Position numbers and translations under genes: made by a program. A DNA stretch of 64,000 nucleotides from a virus. Below are positions 8,443-16,112 of this stretch, one piece after another. The stretch's first letter is position 1, and every line of letters begins with the position of its first letter. Under the pieces are notes generated by a model. The model did not search any database. It worked only from the letters and a program-made list of their open reading frames with translations, and had not been told where the DNA came from. The stretch covers positions 1-64,000 of IMG/VR virus record IMGVR_UViG_3300021136_000003; one strand, written 5' to 3'.

Positions 8443-9153
8443 ATGCCGCAACCTTACGTCTATTTAATAACAAATTTCCTTACCGGTGAATTCTACTATG
8501 GATTGAGAGCCAAAAATGTTCAATTGGCAAGAACCCCTGAGGAAGATTTTTGGATTCACTATGAAACGTCATCAAAAAGAGTAAAGCAACTAATTCACCA
8601 ATATGGAAAGGATTCCTTTGACTTTGAAATCGTATTCCGGAATGATTCGTTCGACGCATGTTACCAAAAAGAACAGGAACTTATAGGGGCACATCTCAGT
8701 GATGAAAAATGCCTAAATATGTATTGTAGAGAAACCGGCAAATTCTCTACATATGGCAACAAACAATCTGATGCCACAAAAGAGAAAATCCGAGCCAAGG
8801 CTCTTGGCAGAGTTGTGTCACCTGATACGATAGCCAAAATAAAGCTATCGACAACTGGTGTTAAGAAGTCTTCCGAGTGGGTTTCTAACGCGGCGGCAGG
8901 GCGTACTGGCAAAAAGAATAAAAACCCTGCATGGAATAAAGGTCTCACTGGCCAACCAGGCCACCCGAACGCCCTTAAGGGCACCACTGGATTACGCCCA
9001 CACACTGAACAGTCAAGATCAGCCATTGGCAACGCTCTTCGGGGAATGAAACATGAGATTGTTACTTGTCCACATTGTGGCCAAACTGGTGGAAAACCCG
9101 CAATGCGTCAATGGCATTTTGATCATTGTAAATTCAAGAATTCCCAAAGGTGA
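8443..9153 (+). CDS. GIY-YIG homing endonuclease with NUMOD3-like repeats
   Basis: A 236-residue protein. The N-terminus has the GIY-YIG variant YVYLITN...FYYGLR, with a downstream GKDSFDFEIV segment. The middle carries repeats of the type SDATKEKIRAKALGR and SPDTIAKI that match NUMOD3 DNA-binding modules. The C-terminus ends in a CPHCGQ...HFDHC zinc finger. It sits on the strand opposite to rIIA, as a free-standing intergenic homing gene. It is AT-rich compared with flanking genes. The end overlaps the minus-strand gene at 9134. Confidence 0.85.
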   Translation: MPQPYVYLITNFLTGEFYYGLRAKNVQLARTPEEDFWIHYETSSKRVKQLIHQYGKDSFDFEIVFRNDSFDACYQKEQELIGAHLSDEKCLNMYCRETGKFSTYGNKQSDATKEKIRAKALGRVVSPDTIAKIKLSTTGVKKSSEWVSNAAAGRTGKKNKNPAWNKGLTGQPGHPNALKGTTGLRPHTEQSRSAIGNALRGMKHEIVTCPHCGQTGGKPAMRQWHFDHCKFKNSQR

Positions 9154-9334
9154 ACTCACGGACCCATTCAAACATCGTGGTCGCCGGAACCCATTTTACA
9201 TGTTGTTGGCGACGTTTCATTTGTTCAAAATCAGTGCAAACACAGACCCACCCGCGCACATCCGAGAAGCCAACTCGGTCGGCATATCGGACGATTTCAA
9301 CGATTTTCCCGTTCATCTTTCCTACTACCATCAT
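9134..9334 (-). CDS. small phage protein of unknown function
   Basis: A 66-residue protein (MMVVGKMNGKIVEIVRYADR) preceded by an AAGGAG ribosome site and a consensus promoter. Its 3' end overlaps the tail of the GIY-YIG gene on the other strand by 20 nt. No recognised domain. Confidence 0.6.
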   Translation of the reverse strand: MMVVGKMNGKIVEIVRYADRVGFSDVRGWVCVCTDFEQMKRRQQHVKWVPATTMFEWVREFTFGNS

Positions 9335-9362
9335 TGCTGACTCCTTACCTTATTGAAGTCAT

Positions 9363-9391
9363 ATTATAGCAGATTTCGGGTTTATTGTCAA
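9363..9391 (-). promoter_or_regulatory. consensus sigma70 promoter
   Basis: TTGACA (9386-9391), 17-nt spacer, TATAAT (9363-9368). The sequence around the -10 box (CTGCTATAATA) matches that of the promoter at 777-805. It overlaps the end of the gene at 9388 and drives the gene at 9134. Confidence 0.85.
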
Positions 9392-9732
9392 TGAAAAGTT
9401 TGATTGTGCAAAGTTTGGGCAGCAGATTTTTGTTTGCGAGGGTTGGGCAGCCTGCTAGTGCCCAGTTCAGCGTGGGAGTAGAACCCGTATAGTTTAAATA
9501 CCCTAGGATTTGAACCACTTAAAGTATAAACAAGACTGATATCCTGCGTCATCTTAGCATGACAGTATCCGCGAAAATGTCCTTCATTGGAAAAGGGATA
9601 GTCGCTATTACCAAATTTGGCCAGTGGATTTTCTAGTTTGCTTTTTCTGAATTCTTTAAGGATGGCGCCGCATTCGGGATGGTTTCCTAATGTTGTTTTG
9701 AATCCACTTCCCTCTAAGAAAACGGCATTCAT
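9388..9732 (-). CDS. putative RelE/YafQ-like toxin-fold protein
   Basis: A 114-residue protein. The central region (HFRGYCHAKMTQDISLVYTL...FKLYGFYSHAELG) resembles the end of RelE/ParE/YafQ-type ribonuclease toxins, where a conserved histidine/tyrosine strand pair is followed by a GSHxEL motif. It overlaps the upstream 63-residue gene by 4 nt, a toxin-antitoxin-like arrangement. However, the upstream partner carries a capsid-targeting-like N-terminus, so an ordinary TA pair is not assured. Confidence 0.45.
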   Translation of the reverse strand: MNAVFLEGSGFKTTLGNHPECGAILKEFRKSKLENPLAKFGNSDYPFSNEGHFRGYCHAKMTQDISLVYTLSGSNPRVFKLYGFYSHAELGTSRLPNPRKQKSAAQTLHNQTFH

Positions 9733-9920
9733 TGGGAATTAGTGATGGAATCGATGTACGCATTGAATGCGTCAGTATCATCTGGCATTTTCTTCCAGTG
9801 CCCTTGATCAGCGCGGACAATCTCGACTAGGTCCTCAGTGAGGAATCCAGTATCGTTGTCCTTGTCCAGCCTCTCGAAAAGGGCTTTAGAAGATTCGGTG
9901 AGTATTTCTTTGATTTGCAT
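9729..9920 (-). CDS. small protein with capsid-targeting-like N-terminus
   Basis: A 63-residue protein beginning MQIKEILTES, which matches the (I/L)-x-E cleavage pattern of T4 head-targeted internal proteins. The rest is acidic (DKDNDTGFLTEDLVEIVRADQG). It is coupled to the toxin-fold gene at 9388. The start codon is 4 nt after a GATAAATA late motif, and a sigma70 promoter lies further upstream. Antitoxin or virion protein are both possible. Confidence 0.5.
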   Translation of the reverse strand: MQIKEILTESSKALFERLDKDNDTGFLTEDLVEIVRADQGHWKKMPDDTDAFNAYIDSITNSQ

Positions 9921-9924
9921 GATG

Positions 9925-9932
9925 TATTTATC
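9925..9932 (-). promoter_or_regulatory. T4-type late promoter motif abutting a start codon
   Basis: GATAAATA on the minus strand followed by CATC and the ATG of the gene ending at 9729. Transcription from it would give an mRNA beginning at or next to the start codon. Confidence 0.55.
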
Positions 9933-9944
9933 TCAATTAAAAGC

Positions 9945-9973
9945 ATTATACACCCGAATCCATTTATTGTCAA
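9945..9973 (-). promoter_or_regulatory. consensus sigma70 promoter
   Basis: TTGACA (9968-9973), 17-nt spacer, TATAAT (9945-9950). It lies directly after the clpP stop and drives the two genes at 9729 and 9388. Confidence 0.8.
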
Positions 9974-9974
9974 C

Positions 9975-10562
9975 CTAGCGTTTGGTCATCACCTTGTCAG
10001 CCAGACCGTATTCCACGGCTTTCGCAGCAGACATAAAGTTGTCTCGCTCCATATCAGCGGCGAGTTCCTCGAAGCTCTTTCCGGCAGAATTGTGATCAAC
10101 ATAGATTTGGGTCAGAACCTTCTTCATCTCCAGAATCTCGTTGACTTGAATCAGCATATCAGTTGCCTTACCTTGTGCGCCACCACTGGGTTGGTGAATC
10201 ATATGACGGGCATTGGGCAGAATGAATCGCTTACCCTTCGCTCCTGCTTGAGCCAGAAGCGAACCCATTGAACATGCCTGACCCATAACGATTGTGGATA
10301 CATCTGGGCCGATAAACTGTATGGCATCGTAGATTGCCATACCGGCAGTGACAGAACCGCCGGGCGAGTTAATGTAAACAGAGATATCCTTTTTGTCATC
10401 TTCGGACTCAAGGAATAGAAGTTGGGCAACGACAAGGTTAGCCATTTGGTCGTGGACTTCACCCTCAAGGAGAATGACCCTATCTTTGAGGAGCCTACTA
10501 TAAATATCCAGGACCCGCTCTCCGCGACTCGACTGTTCTAATACCATTGGAACTAAATTCAT
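9975..10562 (-). CDS. clpP: ATP-dependent Clp protease proteolytic subunit ClpP
   Basis: A 195-residue ClpP. The triad is in place: Ser98 in GQACSMGS, His123 in MIHQPSGG and Asp174 in MERDNF. The length and the [13 protein letters not shown] strand fit bacterial ClpP, but no propeptide is evident. The start at 10562 ([10 protein letters not shown]) corresponds to the mature start of bacterial ClpP and follows an AAGAAAG ribosome site. clpS, hsp20 and clpX lie in the next 7 kb, so the phage may assemble its own ClpXP or feed subunits into the host protease. Confidence 0.92.
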   Translation of the reverse strand: MNLVPMVLEQSSRGERVLDIYSRLLKDRVILLEGEVHDQMANLVVAQLLFLESEDDKKDISVYINSPGGSVTAGMAIYDAIQFIGPDVSTIVMGQACSMGSLLAQAGAKGKRFILPNARHMIHQPSGGAQGKATDMLIQVNEILEMKKVLTQIYVDHNSAGKSFEELAADMERDNFMSAAKAVEYGLADKVMTKR

Positions 10563-10592
10563 AATACTCGCTTTCTTAATGTTAGTGTTGTA

Positions 10593-10600
10593 GATAAATA
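10593..10600 (+). promoter_or_regulatory. T4-type late promoter motif for homing gene
   Basis: GATAAATA on the plus strand, followed 14 nt later by an AAGGAG ribosome site and the ATG at 10623. Confidence 0.6.
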
Positions 10601-10622
10601 AGTATAACATAAGGAGAATACT

Positions 10623-11402
10623 ATGTCAAATGTTTCCGGAGTATATCAGATAACTTTAATTGAAGATGGGCGAATCTATATCGGCAGTGCGGCCAATATT
10701 ACTCATCGATGGAAATGGCATCGAAATAGTCAGGTACAATTAATAGGCAAAATGATTAAGAAATATGGTAAGGAAGCGTTCTCCTTCAAAGTATTGGAGG
10801 AAGTAGAGCCCATTAAAGAACGACTAGAAGAAAGAGAACAATACTATTTGGATATGTTGCAACCGTTTCCCTGGAATAATAACAGAGGGTTCAATCTTGC
10901 GCCCGTTGCATATACTCCTCTGGGCATAAAACGGTCAGAAGAAACTAGACAAAAAATGAGGGACAGTTGGCATAAAAATCGTGGGGAAGCGTATTACAAA
11001 CAATTAAGTGAGCGATCTACCGGCGATACTAATCCTGCCAAGAGGCCCGAGGTTAGGGAGAAGATATCAAAGGCCAGGACCGGTCAGACCTGGAAAGAAG
11101 ATGCTGACAGAGTTATTCGTCATAAAGAAGCTCGGCTAGGAAAATCTTTTTCCGCTGCGGCAAAGTTAAATATGTCAGTGGCACAGCAGAAGAACAATAC
11201 TCGCTCACCAGAAGCCAAAGAAGCATTTTATTTGGCGCAGCGAAAGTTATATGAAATTACTGCACCTGATGGAGAGGTATTTCAAATATATAGTAGAGAA
11301 TTAAAGTTATTCTGCAAGGAAAAGAAGCTAACCTATTCAAATTTAATTAGCTCCAACGGAAAACCGTATAAAGGTGGATGGTTAGCGCGAAAAATCGGTT
11401 AA
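10623..11402 (+). CDS. GIY-YIG homing endonuclease with NUMOD3-like repeats
   Basis: A 259-residue protein. The N-terminus reads [18 protein letters not shown], a clear GIY-YIG pair, followed by HRWKWHR and a KYGKEAFSF segment with the catalytic Glu in VLEEVE. The middle has NUMOD3-like repeats ([12 protein letters not shown]). The C-terminal [24 protein letters not shown] is a NUMOD1-like DNA-binding segment. It lies between clpP and the 518-residue gene on the opposite strand with a strong AAGGAG site. Confidence 0.88.
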   Translation: MSNVSGVYQITLIEDGRIYIGSAANITHRWKWHRNSQVQLIGKMIKKYGKEAFSFKVLEEVEPIKERLEEREQYYLDMLQPFPWNNNRGFNLAPVAYTPLGIKRSEETRQKMRDSWHKNRGEAYYKQLSERSTGDTNPAKRPEVREKISKARTGQTWKEDADRVIRHKEARLGKSFSAAAKLNMSVAQQKNNTRSPEAKEAFYLAQRKLYEITAPDGEVFQIYSRELKLFCKEKKLTYSNLISSNGKPYKGGWLARKIG

Positions 11403-11403
11403 G

Positions 11404-12960
11404 TCACCGTTTACGCATCGACCTGCCGACGCCCGCAGTCGGTTCAGCCGTGGCCTGCCGCGTGGCTGGTTTAGCTTTGCGAGGTGCGCTACCTGTTGCA
11501 ATTTCTTCAGCGCCAGCTGCGAAATCTTCTTCAGATTCTACATCATCTACCTCAGCAACCCCTGGATCACTGCTGACACTTCCGTCTGTCCGACCAAGTT
11601 TGAAGCACAATCCTCCCGCTTTAGGATCAACTGCACTGCACTTATTCTCACATGAAATATGTCCATCTAACTTAGCCGGCCATTGTGTTGCGAAATATAA
11701 TACTCCTCCCTTATAATCAGTGTATTGTTGGATGAAGTTCATTTCCAGAATCTCCAGAACTGCTTCTTGGAAACCGGGGATGGCTTCATTTTCATTAATT
11801 GCATTCGCCACATCCTTCTTGACAAGATAGACTAGCTTCCCGCCGTCGCTTGCATCCTTGCTGGAGATTTCACTGACCAGACTTTGAAATACTTTAGGCA
11901 ACGCAGATGGAAATCCGCCCTTCTTATTGCTGATGCTGTCATCACACATCTTTGCTATGTCAGGATAGTTGTCTGCCCACGGTAGAAATTTCAGATACTT
12001 CTTCGGCAGCACGGTTGGTTGGTTCTGAAATATCAGGTCCATAGCCTCGAATCCTTGTACGATTGTACCTGGCACGCCGCCCTTCGGTTTTGGCTTCTTA
12101 CAAATATCAATGAACTCAACGATCACTTCGTATTCGGGATCTGTCAACATCCTGTCAGGAACCTTCAAACCTGATATAGCGGGCGCAGCGCCGCCGCCGG
12201 TACCCTTGCTGGAGATATTTAATGTATGGTTGGTTGTTCCGTTAGTGATACTTGCGTAACTGTCTGCAATATTGTTGTTTGATCCTTCGGGGAAATTGAT
12301 AACTAATTCACCAATATCAGCACCTAGCCATTCAGTAAATTTTGCTTTGGCAGGAAACCGAGTCTGATTGTACAACAAGGCCAACACTCCGAGATACTCC
12401 CCGGCGTAGTCAACGATAGCTTTGCGTACTTTTTCTTTCTTCTGATACTCTTCCGGAAGCATAACAATTTCGCCGGCCCTGATGTATTCAGCTAGCTGGA
12501 TAACTACTTTGCCATATTCTGTGCTGTTCAACACAGGGTTGCTGACAATTTCATCATATAGTTCATGTGCTGCAATATTTCGGTTAACAATCTGAATATC
12601 TTTGGGCTTAACTACAAGTGCTTCTTTGCCGGCAGTGTCGGCTCCAGCGCCTGCTGTTATTGCACTGCCGCCGAAGTCAGAAGTCTTTGCAAACTTACTA
12701 AGCGGAATTTCAAGATCATCAGTTGTTCTGGCAGCAAGATTACCCTTGAAGTTGTTTGCAATTTTAAGATCCGTGAAGCGTTTAGCCTCGCGAGGATCGA
12801 TGGTAACTTCTCCGCCATCTAGCAGTGTAAAGGGTTGACGAGCCTTGATCTTTTCGATGAACTTTTCAAAGCGGCCCGGGCGACTATTGATTTCGCCGGC
12901 TGACAGTTTTCCCGGGGCTTCCGTGAGGGTTTGTATTAGATTGAGTAAATTTCGCATCAT
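11404..12960 (-). CDS. large phage protein of unknown function, tag-like N-terminus
   Basis: A 518-residue protein starting MMRNLLNLIQTLTEA. The LTE|A pattern resembles a prohead-protease site. The C-terminal third has a cysteine cluster (HISCENKC...GGLCFKLG), a GVAEVDD motif like those in the 700-residue protein at 59651, and a basic Ala/Pro tail ending RSMRKR. The start follows a late-promoter motif (GATAAATACATGATG). Large size and late motif suggest a virion protein, but I do not recognise the family. Confidence 0.6.
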   Translation of the reverse strand: MMRNLLNLIQTLTEAPGKLSAGEINSRPGRFEKFIEKIKARQPFTLLDGGEVTIDPREAKRFTDLKIANNFKGNLAARTTDDLEIPLSKFAKTSDFGGSAITAGAGADTAGKEALVVKPKDIQIVNRNIAAHELYDEIVSNPVLNSTEYGKVVIQLAEYIRAGEIVMLPEEYQKKEKVRKAIVDYAGEYLGVLALLYNQTRFPAKAKFTEWLGADIGELVINFPEGSNNNIADSYASITNGTTNHTLNISSKGTGGGAAPAISGLKVPDRMLTDPEYEVIVEFIDICKKPKPKGGVPGTIVQGFEAMDLIFQNQPTVLPKKYLKFLPWADNYPDIAKMCDDSISNKKGGFPSALPKVFQSLVSEISSKDASDGGKLVYLVKKDVANAINENEAIPGFQEAVLEILEMNFIQQYTDYKGGVLYFATQWPAKLDGHISCENKCSAVDPKAGGLCFKLGRTDGSVSSDPGVAEVDDVESEEDFAAGAEEIATGSAPRKAKPATRQATAEPTAGVGRSMRKR

Positions 12961-12961
12961 G

Positions 12962-12969
12962 TATTTATC
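12962..12969 (-). promoter_or_regulatory. T4-type late promoter motif abutting a start codon
   Basis: GATAAATA on the minus strand; the two possible ATG codons of the 518-residue gene follow within 1-4 nt. There is no space for a leader with a ribosome site. Confidence 0.55.
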
Positions 12970-13450
12970 TGAAACTCTGTGTTCTGAACCATTTATTCCT
13001 TCGATGCCACTTCTTCAACGAGATACCGTGTTCCGCTAGCTTATCTCTGTACTCAAAGAAGGACGGTCCATGTGTCATGATCCGGTCTTTACCTTGTTCC
13101 AGTCGTTTGACTCCGTCTAAATCCCATTGTGCTTGGTGGCACATTTCATGGGCAAGTATTGTGATGAACCACTGTTTACAATAGAACTTGTCCATCAGTT
13201 CAATCCAGCATAGAGTTTTGCGATACTTGATCTTCTCATGCTCACCGTGACACATTCCCCAATACTTACGACGATGTGACTTTACTATTATCTCTGGAAG
13301 AGACAGAGCATTGTCGAAAACTTCTTCATTGATTATTTTGAATATCTTTATTGCTTCGGATTTAGTAGTTCTGTATGCAAGTCTTTTCTGATGTGATAAC
13401 GGGGGCAGCGGTTCCTGCATCAAATTCCAAAGTTTAGATTCGTTCATCAT
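12965..13450 (-). CDS. SprT-like zinc metallopeptidase
   Basis: A 161-residue protein. LAHEMCHQAQWD contains the HExxH zinc site and THGPSFFEY supplies the third histidine in the SprT/Spartan arrangement. SHRRKYWGMCHG is the strand preceding the active site. SprT-family proteins act on DNA-protein crosslinks or as small DNA-associated proteases. The start follows CTAAATAGATGATG, a variant late motif with no ribosome site. The N-terminus (WNLMQEP) has an LMQ-E pattern like a head-protease site. Confidence 0.8.
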   Translation of the reverse strand: MMNESKLWNLMQEPLPPLSHQKRLAYRTTKSEAIKIFKIINEEVFDNALSLPEIIVKSHRRKYWGMCHGEHEKIKYRKTLCWIELMDKFYCKQWFITILAHEMCHQAQWDLDGVKRLEQGKDRIMTHGPSFFEYRDKLAEHGISLKKWHRRNKWFRTQSFR

Positions 13451-13483
13451 CTATTTAGTAAAAAGTTTTTAGATTGTTCCGAC

Positions 13484-13491
13484 GATAAATA
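13484..13491 (+). promoter_or_regulatory. T4-type late promoter motif
   Basis: GATAAATA on the plus strand, followed by AGGAGA and the ATG at 13512. It drives the two plus-strand phage genes at 13512 and 13839. Confidence 0.55.
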
Positions 13492-13511
13492 TAGTATTAG
13501 GAGACATTAAT

Positions 13512-13835
13512 ATGTGGGATTTTTTAAAACGTTTTATAGGTTATCCAACCCAAGCTCAACCAGTTGCACCGTACAAGGTTGAGGCAACCGTCGTTGAGGC
13601 AACCAAGTGTGGTTGCGGCCGCAGCCCTTCGGGTTACTGCACCGGACTGCACAAGTTAAGCGATGCAGAGTGGGAAGCAAAGCAGACTGCCGATAACCCA
13701 ATGACGCGCCTTGCGCCTGAAGTTGAAGCAAGAGTAATCGCGGCCGCAGGTCCTGCTCCTAAGGTCAAGAAGGTCGTTAAGGCTAAGCCAGCAGCAATGA
13801 AAGTTGCGAAACCAAAAGCACCAAAAGCTAAGTAA
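13512..13835 (+). CDS. CDGSH-like metal-binding protein with basic tail
   Basis: A 107-residue protein. Residues 33-47 read CGCGRSPSGYCTGLH, a C-x-C...C...H pattern like the CDGSH iron-sulfur motif but one residue shorter between cysteines. The C-terminal 30 residues are a Lys/Ala/Pro-rich, histone-H1-like tail. It has its own AGGAGA ribosome site. It is one of only two or three plus-strand genes in the window that are not homing endonucleases. Cofactor binding is inferred. Confidence 0.6.
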   Translation: MWDFLKRFIGYPTQAQPVAPYKVEATVVEATKCGCGRSPSGYCTGLHKLSDAEWEAKQTADNPMTRLAPEVEARVIAAAGPAPKVKKVVKAKPAAMKVAKPKAPKAK

Positions 13836-13838
13836 GTT

Positions 13839-14522
13839 ATGGAGGGAATCGGATTCGATGTAATAAGTGATCTTCACCTTACACCGACCGATCCATTTAG
13901 CTGGGAAGGCAAAGCAACCAGTCTGTATTGCATTGTGGCAGGCAACATCGGCAGCGATATACGAACTATATATCAGGTGCTGGATATATTGTCACATTTC
14001 TACCAAGGGGTATTCTATGTTCCCGGTTCTGCCGAGTACAAAGATGCGCCGAACATAGCATTACGCACACAGGAAATCACCGCGATATGTAAGCGTATCC
14101 GCAACGTGGCCCTGCTTCACAACAACGTTGTTATCATCGACGGAGTCGCAATCATGGGAGCGAATGGTTGGTATGGTCAACCTTTACCTGACAGTGAATT
14201 AAATGCAGTCAGACAGTTTGAAGATATTTCGTATCTTGGACAGAGTCTGGAGAAACTTCAATTGCACCAGGATGTGAAGAAGATTGTCATAGTGACTAAT
14301 TCCGTGCCAGACCCCGGGCTATACTTCGGTGAAGAAGATGATGAGATATACAATCAGTTGCCACCGAGTATCTGTCTTAGCAACGACACAGAGAAAAAAG
14401 TATCACACTGGGTGTTCGGCCATTATGGAAAAGTAGTTGACACCATGATAAATGATATCAACTACATTAACAATTCCTACTATAATCGCAACCCTTATTG
14501 GGCAAAGCGTATTTCTGTTTAG
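13839..14522 (+). CDS. metallophosphoesterase-fold protein with degraded active site
   Basis: A 227-residue protein. The first motif DVISDLHL (D-x-H) is intact. Motif II is AGNIGSD where GDxxD is normal, motif III is VPGSAEYKD where GNHE is normal, and the two histidine motifs are NSVPDPG and FGHYG. Several metal ligands are therefore replaced, so hydrolysis is doubtful. It follows the CDGSH-like gene by 3 nt on the plus strand. It may be a binding or regulatory protein with a calcineurin-like fold. Confidence 0.65.
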   Translation: MEGIGFDVISDLHLTPTDPFSWEGKATSLYCIVAGNIGSDIRTIYQVLDILSHFYQGVFYVPGSAEYKDAPNIALRTQEITAICKRIRNVALLHNNVVIIDGVAIMGANGWYGQPLPDSELNAVRQFEDISYLGQSLEKLQLHQDVKKIVIVTNSVPDPGLYFGEEDDEIYNQLPPSICLSNDTEKKVSHWVFGHYGKVVDTMINDINYINNSYYNRNPYWAKRISV

Positions 14523-14524
14523 GG

Positions 14525-14532
14525 GATAAATA
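14525..14532 (+). promoter_or_regulatory. T4-type late promoter motif
   Basis: GATAAATA directly after the stop of the metallophosphoesterase-like gene, upstream of a 31-codon frame at 14545. Confidence 0.4.
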
Positions 14533-14544
14533 GTAGGGTCAACA

Positions 14545-14640
14545 ATGGAGAAAGGAATGGTAGAATCAATAAAGAAACTACAATTCCAATCGGATGGGTG
14601 CCTGGCAGAATTAAACGTCAGCCTCTACCCTAACTTGTAG
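14545..14640 (+). CDS. possible 31-residue peptide
   Basis: A short plus-strand frame (MEKGMVESIKKLQFQ...) behind a late-promoter motif. An internal ATG has an AGAAAGGA ribosome site. The end overlaps the 3' end of clpS on the other strand by 30 nt. It may be a real small gene or a relic; length is too short to judge. Confidence 0.25.
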   Translation: MEKGMVESIKKLQFQSDGCLAELNVSLYPNL

Positions 14641-14916
14641 TGGGAAACTTTGTGCCCGCGCTGAAATAGTAACTTCAATACCACGCTGTTCTGCGATTTC
14701 ATACGGCAGAATAGCAACTACAGCACTGCCAGTTTCGTGAATACTCTTGGTAATCCCTGCGGCAGTGTCTTCGTTGTAGTTGAAGTAATCAATTAATGTT
14801 TCAACCACGAAGTTCATGGTCGTGACTTCATCATTAACGTAGATAACTTTGAACAGAGGCGGTTCAGCCAATGCCAGATTAGGTTTGATTTTTGTTTTGA
14901 TTTCTGTTTTAGCCAT
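14611..14916 (-). CDS. clpS: ClpS-like N-degron adaptor
   Basis: A 101-residue ClpS. The body LFKVIYVNDEVTTMNFVVETL matches the adaptor core. N28/D29/E30, M34 and H60 correspond in spacing to the N-degron pocket residues Asn34/Asp35/Asp36, Met40 and His66 of E. coli ClpS. The N-terminal extension (about 19 residues) is the part that engages the AAA+ partner. Bacterial ClpS delivers N-degron substrates to ClpA. No clpA is seen here, only clpX, so it may act on host ClpAP or redirect host ClpS function. Confidence 0.88.
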   Translation of the reverse strand: MAKTEIKTKIKPNLALAEPPLFKVIYVNDEVTTMNFVVETLIDYFNYNEDTAAGITKSIHETGSAVVAILPYEIAEQRGIEVTISARAQSFPLQVRVEADV

Positions 14917-14931
14917 GATGTTTCCTTAGTT

Positions 14932-14962
14932 AAAAATGTGAGCGACAGTGTTGCCGCTCACA
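14932..14962 (-). terminator. intrinsic terminator between hsp20 and clpS
   Basis: On the minus strand TGTGAGCG pairs with CGCTCACA over a 10-nt loop, followed by TTTTT. It lies just after the hsp20 stop and before clpS. Confidence 0.8.
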
Positions 14963-14970
14963 TCATTATA

Positions 14971-15426
14971 CTATTTAGTGTAGGTAATAGCAATACTCTT
15001 GGGCTTACTCTCTTCCGGAATCACACGTTCAAGACTGATTGTGAGAATACCGGCTTCGGTTGCAGCACCGCTGACTGAAACATGTTCAGCAAGAGTGAAT
15101 GTACGCTCAAACGAACGGGAACTGATTCCGTGAACTAAGTACACTGTTTCAGAATCTAAATCGCTGATTGTTTTTGCTTTGTTACCCTTAACGGATAGTT
15201 GATTTTTCTCAAGCACTACTTCGATATCGCCTTCTTTGAATCCGGCCACAGCCAATTCAATGCTAAAACTATTCTCGTTGTGTTTGACCACGTTGTATGG
15301 TGGATAAGAAGTGTTAGATTGAAGATCGTGTGATCGCATTAATTCATCGAACATGGAATCGAAACCGATACCGAATTTGTGAATTGAGGGAATGTCGAGG
15401 GACCTGAGGGATAAAGTGCGTGTCAT
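14971..15426 (-). CDS. small heat-shock protein (Hsp20/alpha-crystallin)
   Basis: A 151-residue IbpA-like chaperone. YPPYNVVKHNENSFSIELAVAGFKE starts the alpha-crystallin domain, LSVKGNK and FERTFTLAE continue it, and GILTISLERVIPE contains the I-x-L-like strand. The start at 15426 has AGGAGA 8 nt upstream; a longer frame begins at 15447. A terminator follows. Hsp20 genes occur in T4-like phages of cyanobacteria. Here it is grouped with clpP, clpS and clpX. Confidence 0.88.
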   Translation of the reverse strand: MTRTLSLRSLDIPSIHKFGIGFDSMFDELMRSHDLQSNTSYPPYNVVKHNENSFSIELAVAGFKEGDIEVVLEKNQLSVKGNKAKTISDLDSETVYLVHGISSRSFERTFTLAEHVSVSGAATEAGILTISLERVIPEESKPKSIAITYTK

Positions 15427-15538
15427 GTTATTTCTCCTATTAAGCAAGTTATGACTTGAGCAACCCGACTATCGGCATTGCTCATAAGTATTTATTATAA
15501 CAGAACCGTCTAAAATATTCTACTATTTAGGGCAAATA

Positions 15539-15546
15539 GATAAATA
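15539..15546 (+). promoter_or_regulatory. T4-type late promoter motif for homing gene
   Basis: GATAAATA on the plus strand, 5 nt upstream of the leader hairpin of the GIY-YIG gene at 15607. Confidence 0.6.
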
Positions 15547-15551
15547 AAAGT

Positions 15552-15583
15552 GAGAGCCACGGAAGTGAGATTCCCGCCCTCTC
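15552..15583 (+). promoter_or_regulatory. leader hairpin of homing gene (copy A)
   Basis: GAGAG (15552-15556) pairs with CTCTC (15579-15583), with an inner GGAA/TTCC stem. It is followed by CACAGGAGTATCAGC and the ATG. Related leaders with different stem sequences precede three other GIY-YIG genes. Confidence 0.6.
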
Positions 15584-15606
15584 TAATACTACACAGGAGT
15601 ATCAGC

Positions 15607-16104
15607 ATGATTATTTATCTATACAAAAAGACCCACTCTATTACTGGGCTAAGTTATTTGGGGAAAACAACTCGGGACCCAATGAAGTACAAAGGATCAG
15701 GTACTTATTGGTTACGACATTTAAAAACCCACGGTAATACCGTAACTACCGAGATACTGAGAGAATGTTCCACTACAGACGAGGTTACTAAATGGGGAAT
15801 TTATTATAGTAATCTGTGGGAAGTAGTATCCTCAAGTAGTTGGGCAAACCTAAAACCAGAGTCCGGTGATGGTGGTAGTGCTGGTGGTGTTAACAAAAAA
15901 ATAGAAACAAAACGTAAAATCTCTAAGTCTATGTTAGGTCGCACTGCCCATAACAAAGGAGAGAAACAGCCACATCGCCCTCACTCACCGCGCAGTGACC
16001 GCGGGGTATGTCGTGGTCCTAAACCAGTAAAACAATGCCCACATTGTGGCCGAATTATTGATGTTGCGAACTATTCTCGTTATCACGGAGATAAGTGTAA
16101 ATAG
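15607..16104 (+). CDS. GIY-YIG homing endonuclease
   Basis: A 165-residue SegA-like protein. IYLYKKTHSITGLSYLGKT is the GIY-YIG pair, followed by KYKGSGTYWLRH. The middle has one NUMOD3-like unit (KKIETKRKISKSMLGR) and the end is a CPHCGR...HGDKC zinc finger. I take the ATG at 15607 rather than 15550 because AGGAG lies 10 nt upstream and the upstream stretch is the leader hairpin. It is inserted between hsp20 and clpX on the opposite strand. Confidence 0.85.
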   Translation: MIIYLYKKTHSITGLSYLGKTTRDPMKYKGSGTYWLRHLKTHGNTVTTEILRECSTTDEVTKWGIYYSNLWEVVSSSSWANLKPESGDGGSAGGVNKKIETKRKISKSMLGRTAHNKGEKQPHRPHSPRSDRGVCRGPKPVKQCPHCGRIIDVANYSRYHGDKCK

Positions 16105-16112
16105 TAGACTAC

